From: Chimonanthus salicifolius
Lineage: Eukaryota; Streptophyta; Magnoliopsida; Laurales; Calycanthaceae
Reading direction: 5' to 3'
Assembly: GCA_013350335.1 (NCBI GenBank)
Contig: CM023540.1
Coordinates: forward strand, 17,613,828 to 17,677,827
Length of the DNA stretch: 64,000 nucleotides
The position numbers and the translations under genes were made by a program. Position 1 is the first letter of the stretch; the number at the start of each line of letters is the position of its first letter. Shown here piece by piece: positions 60,331 to 64,000 of the stretch. Below the pieces are notes generated by a model. That model was not told the origin of the DNA, ran no database searches, and saw only the letters and a program-made list of their open reading frames with translations.

Positions 60331-63290
60331 TAAATGGTCATTCACACATTTCATCCAACAATATCTCGCTAGAGGAATTTCATTCTCATAACTCTTTAAT
60401 TAATAAAATGTACATTTTATATGTTAGAAGTGGGTGTTTGCAATTGAATAAGAGTAATTTTTGCAATTATTAAAACCATAGAGGTGGCTTCTTCAATTAA
60501 AGCAAAAAAATCGAGGGTTTTGCAAATGTCCTCTTAACGCAAAGGTGATATTTAAGAGTAATTTCACATTTATTTGCAAGGTTTCTGATGATATTTAACT
60601 TAAGCTAAGTCTTTTTTACATTGTCTTTTGCTATAAGGTTTGTGCTAGGTTTCATTTTCACCATTGATAGCTTTTGGAGTTAAATTTCCACTTTCTTTTG
60701 TTAAAAGCCATGTTTTTCATTATAATACAACTTATCAGAGTCCTAAAAATTATTAATCTAGTTTTATGTTCAATTTTTTTTTATACATAAGAGCTTTTTT
60801 TAAAAAAAAATTTAATGATTTTCTGTTCAGCAATATTTTCTTGGTGATATCCTAAGTGAACTAAAATTTGAAGATACAGTGATATTATTCAAGAAAAACT
60901 TTGATAAGTGGGTAGGTCCCTCAAAGAGTTTGAAATGGGTTTTGGAGATATTTATATAAACCCTAAAAAAGAGAGATTCAAAGTGGAGCCGCCTTCGTCA
61001 AGGAAGAGACATCTAAACAAAGATGAGTTGGTTGACTCGCAACTGGTTAGAGAGAAGCAATAGTTTCCTTCTTCCTCCTCTTTTCTTTTTTTTCAAATTG
61101 ATGACGCTTTTATAAAGGAGTTTAGTAGATCTTAGCCCTTGATCTTGGAAATTGCCATTGAAAGGAAATCAAGTGTTGTTGCCAGAGATAAGCAATAGTT
61201 TATCAAATTGTATATTATACTTATAACAACTTGATTCTCTAACAAAAGCTCTTGCACAAACTTTCAATAGAAACTTGATACATCAGCTTAATTAATAGAA
61301 GCTCCGAGTTTATTATAATACTTTGTGAGTTGAAAAAGTAACTCTTGAACATAAAAACCTCATGACAATGCTTAAAGGGTTGAAATTGAATTTTGAATAT
61401 TCATCTTCGAAACTTGTTTCCTCAATAATGTTTTCATGTATATCTTTTTTTAAAAGAAACTAAAAAGTGCATTTCTTGAAGTGAACCGAACAAAATTGTT
61501 TCTCTCTTATTGAGCTAACCGTCAAGCTTCCTTTAATGCTTGACTTCTAAATTTTGCTCCAAAGTCACATCTTTAGGGATCAACATTTTTATTTTGAACT
61601 TTGACGGATATATCAATTGGTCTAAACTTTTAGGATTAGACTAGAGTTCTTCAGTTTGATTTCTTCCGAGCTTACTTGATATACAAGGGTTGCACGTGAT
61701 TTCGTATATCTGTGAGATTAATTTCACCTTCAATATATGACGAGGATATCCATGTTATCCAAAAAAAAAATTAAGATAACTTCAAATTTGTGTGAAACCA
61801 ACTTCCATTTCATGTATGTGATACTGTGACTTTTTGAATACGTTTACATTCATGCTCATGCATCACTTCCTCACACCCCAACTTGGATCAAGGTTTCTTT
61901 CCTCAAAACAAATAAGTATTTTTTCACTTTGACTTGGTAAAATTTGATTTATCCCAACTTGAATTTGGCAAACTGTTTCTAAGGCTGAATATTTATTTGA
62001 CGCTCATAAAACTTGAACCCACAACCTTTAGAGTATAACAATAAGCACTTACAAGTTGTGCCTTTTATATTGCAAAAAATCTAATAAGATTACTAGAATA
62101 AGTATAATGATAAAGTCATAGGTTATCCTAACTTCATGATCATCACTTAAAATCATTGACATCCATTTACACAACTCTTTGATTCTAAGCCAATAATAAT
62201 AATTATTTTATTTGAAGACCTAGTCAACGAAGAGATTCAAGTACAATTTGACTTAGTTGATTTCACCCAACTCAGTCTATTATTTAGTTTTAAAATTCAA
62301 TTCACCTACTTTGGCTCCACCCAATGACTAGGTATATGATTCAGTTGAGTTGATTCAACGAGTTAACCAATAACTTGGCCTAATTAGTTCAAAACTTCAT
62401 TCACATAATTTGGCCGTATTTAGCTCAATGTAATGTAGGGTTGAAATTAAGAGTTGATTAAGAAGTTGCCACATGGCATTCATCAATTGATGACAATGTT
62501 GTAATTTTTTTCAAAGAAATCTCTATAAATTGAGAGTCATATCTGACCATAGACATCCTCTCTTGAGTTCTCTGATTCTCTCCTTGCTTTGCTTAATGGA
62601 AATAAGTTATATCTTTTCTAATTTTTTTATTCTAATCTAATTTTGCATAGATTTAAATTTTAATTTTTGCTACTATTTTTTCACAATTAATTTTTCTTTT
62701 TTGCAAATTAATTCTAATTTCATTAGAATTTTTTAATTTAAATCGTGTAAATTTATGTTCATTGAATTTTTCATCTAAATAAAGTAAGTTGGAGATTTGC
62801 TTTCAGACCTCGTAAAAGGACAAATTCCACCTTACTCTTTATCATCAAACTATCGAGGACTTTGTAATGTGGATTAACAGTATTGGACGGTTTGGATGTT
62901 GTCCTAATTAGGCACGTGCCCAGTATATAACATGTGTTGATCGAATAGTCCAACTACACGAGATCCAGCACTTTTTATCTGAATTTTGAAAGATATTGTT
63001 TTTTAACTAATGATTTTTTTTCAAATAATTATTTAGTATGAAAATTGCACAAAAGGGGGGAATAATCCTGTTACCCGAATTTCACCTTGATCTGATCATG
63101 ACAACACTTACTGTCACAGTCAAATTTCAACCGTAAATAATATTTTTTTATAATTTAATGATAGATATAAATTTATAGGCTTTAAAAGATTCTGTACTAA
63201 TAATATAAATTCTTAAGACCATTGAATGGTTTAGATTTTTTATTTTGGGCACTACTAATTGAAAATTAATAGATAGATATTTCGTATATT
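60331..63290. other. about 3 kb of AT-rich intergenic DNA, no gene seen
   Basis: Only short open frames with no family motif. A TATAAATTGAGAG word at 62522-62535 with CTCTCTTGAGTTCTCTGATTC after it looks like an LTR promoter and leader, but no borders were found. Confidence 0.3.
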
Positions 63291-63434
63291 AGACAGTGCG
63301 TTTGATGGAAATTTCCGTAGATTCCCTGTCAAGCCGCGAAATGTTTGGCGGACGTGGGAAAATTTTAAATTTCAAAACGTTCAAAGAACTCAGACCCTTT
63401 TATTTTTCAAATCTTTCAAACCCGCTTAAAAGCC

Positions 63435-63438
63435 CCTC

Positions 63439-63474
<36 letters not shown>
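63435..63474 (+). repeat. (CT)n microsatellite
   Basis: About 20 CT units with one GC interruption. CT-rich tracts are common in plant 5' UTRs, and this one lies just before the possible first exon at 63512. Confidence 0.95.
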
Positions 63475-63475
63475 A

Positions 63476-63591
63476 TTTCTGGATCGGATGCTTCTAGTGT
63501 GAGGGGAGACAATGCAGAAGCTCGTTTCTCAGAAACCCACTTCGCTTCTTCCCCAACAATCAAAGCTTTGTCAATGAGTCCGCAGTTTGAG
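63476..63591 (+). other. possible first exon or 5' UTR of a gene running off the window
   Basis: After the CT tract, ATG at 63512 opens a 21-codon frame (MQKLVSQKPTSLLPQQSKLCQ, stop at 63577). A second ATG at 63574 overlaps its stop and leads to GAG|GTATGT, a good splice donor at 63591/63592. Upstream, GCGAAATGTTTGGCGGACGTG is unusually GC-rich for the area. This fits a plant 5' UTR with a small upstream ORF and an intron. No protein family can be named. Confidence 0.35.
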
Positions 63592-64000
63592 GTATGTTTT
63601 TCCCCTTTCCTATGAAAAAAATGTTTATTTTTTTTTTTAATGTGAAGAACGAGCCGTTTTAGCTCCAACCCAACTCGATTTGTCACCAAATATCGAAGCT
63701 TTCTAAAAAAATCGAGGTATATTTTCCCTTTCCACTGAAAAATAAATCAGATCTATAGATGAAAGTACTGAAAGCGAATATTTGGTTCAGTTCTTCAATA
63801 TTTCTGACAATTCGGCGTGGGTTGTTGAAGGAATTTATAGATTTCTTGCTATTTCTTCTGTTTCTTTTCTTTTCCCATTTGGTTCCTGAGGCATCATTAT
63901 TCCAGTTCCCTTCCCTTCTGTTCTTCTTTAATTGCTTTTGTGTGGTGCCCTTTTTATTGGAGAACTCTGCAATAAAAATGCTATATTTTAACTGCATTAG

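Overview
The window is nuclear DNA of a flowering plant, strand + as given. Two split genes with GT-AG introns encode plant proteins: NADH-cytochrome b5 reductase (CBR1-like, 9 exons, 25443-45885) and a plastid-type member of the cysteine synthase family that best fits S-sulfocysteine synthase (CS26-like, 10 exons, 49092-59612). Both lie on the + strand in tandem. Almost everything else is transposable-element and endogenous-virus DNA in various states of decay. The sequence does not let me name the species. The plant genes, tRNA-Met primed retroelements and an integrated pararetrovirus point to an angiosperm, probably with a mid-sized, repeat-rich genome.

Layout. 1-11184: retrotransposon ground. 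It holds a reversed end of a giant LTR (1-1049), a copia-like LTR with its primer site (1762-2094), another LTR (3212-3645), a shrunken copia element with a broken RNase H (4385-5227), a complete TRIM (6320-6895) and a 3.26 kb solo LTR (7131-10386). 11185-24431: a three-layer nest. A reversed, 5'-truncated LINE flanked by a 16 bp target duplication was broken open by a nearly whole caulimovirid genome. That genome was later broken in its coat-protein region by a 3.65 kb solo LTR with a 5 bp duplication. 25443-45885: CBR1. Its 12.1 kb intron 6 carries a SINE, a hAT MITE, a nest of two TRIM families, a 5'-truncated LINE and several simple repeats. 45886-49091: intergenic, with a copia reverse-transcriptase scrap, a 24 bp perfect inverted repeat and MITEs. 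49092-59612: the CS26-like gene, with a hAT MITE just upstream of exon 4 and a SINE in intron 7. 59613-64000: mostly AT-rich DNA with a 98 bp hAT MITE. At the far end a CT-rich stretch looks like the 5' end of another + strand gene that runs off the window.

The two genes serve unrelated pathways. CBR1 passes electrons from NADH to cytochrome b5 at the ER for lipid desaturation. The CS26-like enzyme makes S-sulfocysteine (or cysteine) in the plastid. I see no operon-like link. The most striking parts of the window are the nested insertion histories, which can be read from target-site duplications, and the permuted whole-genome pararetrovirus copy.
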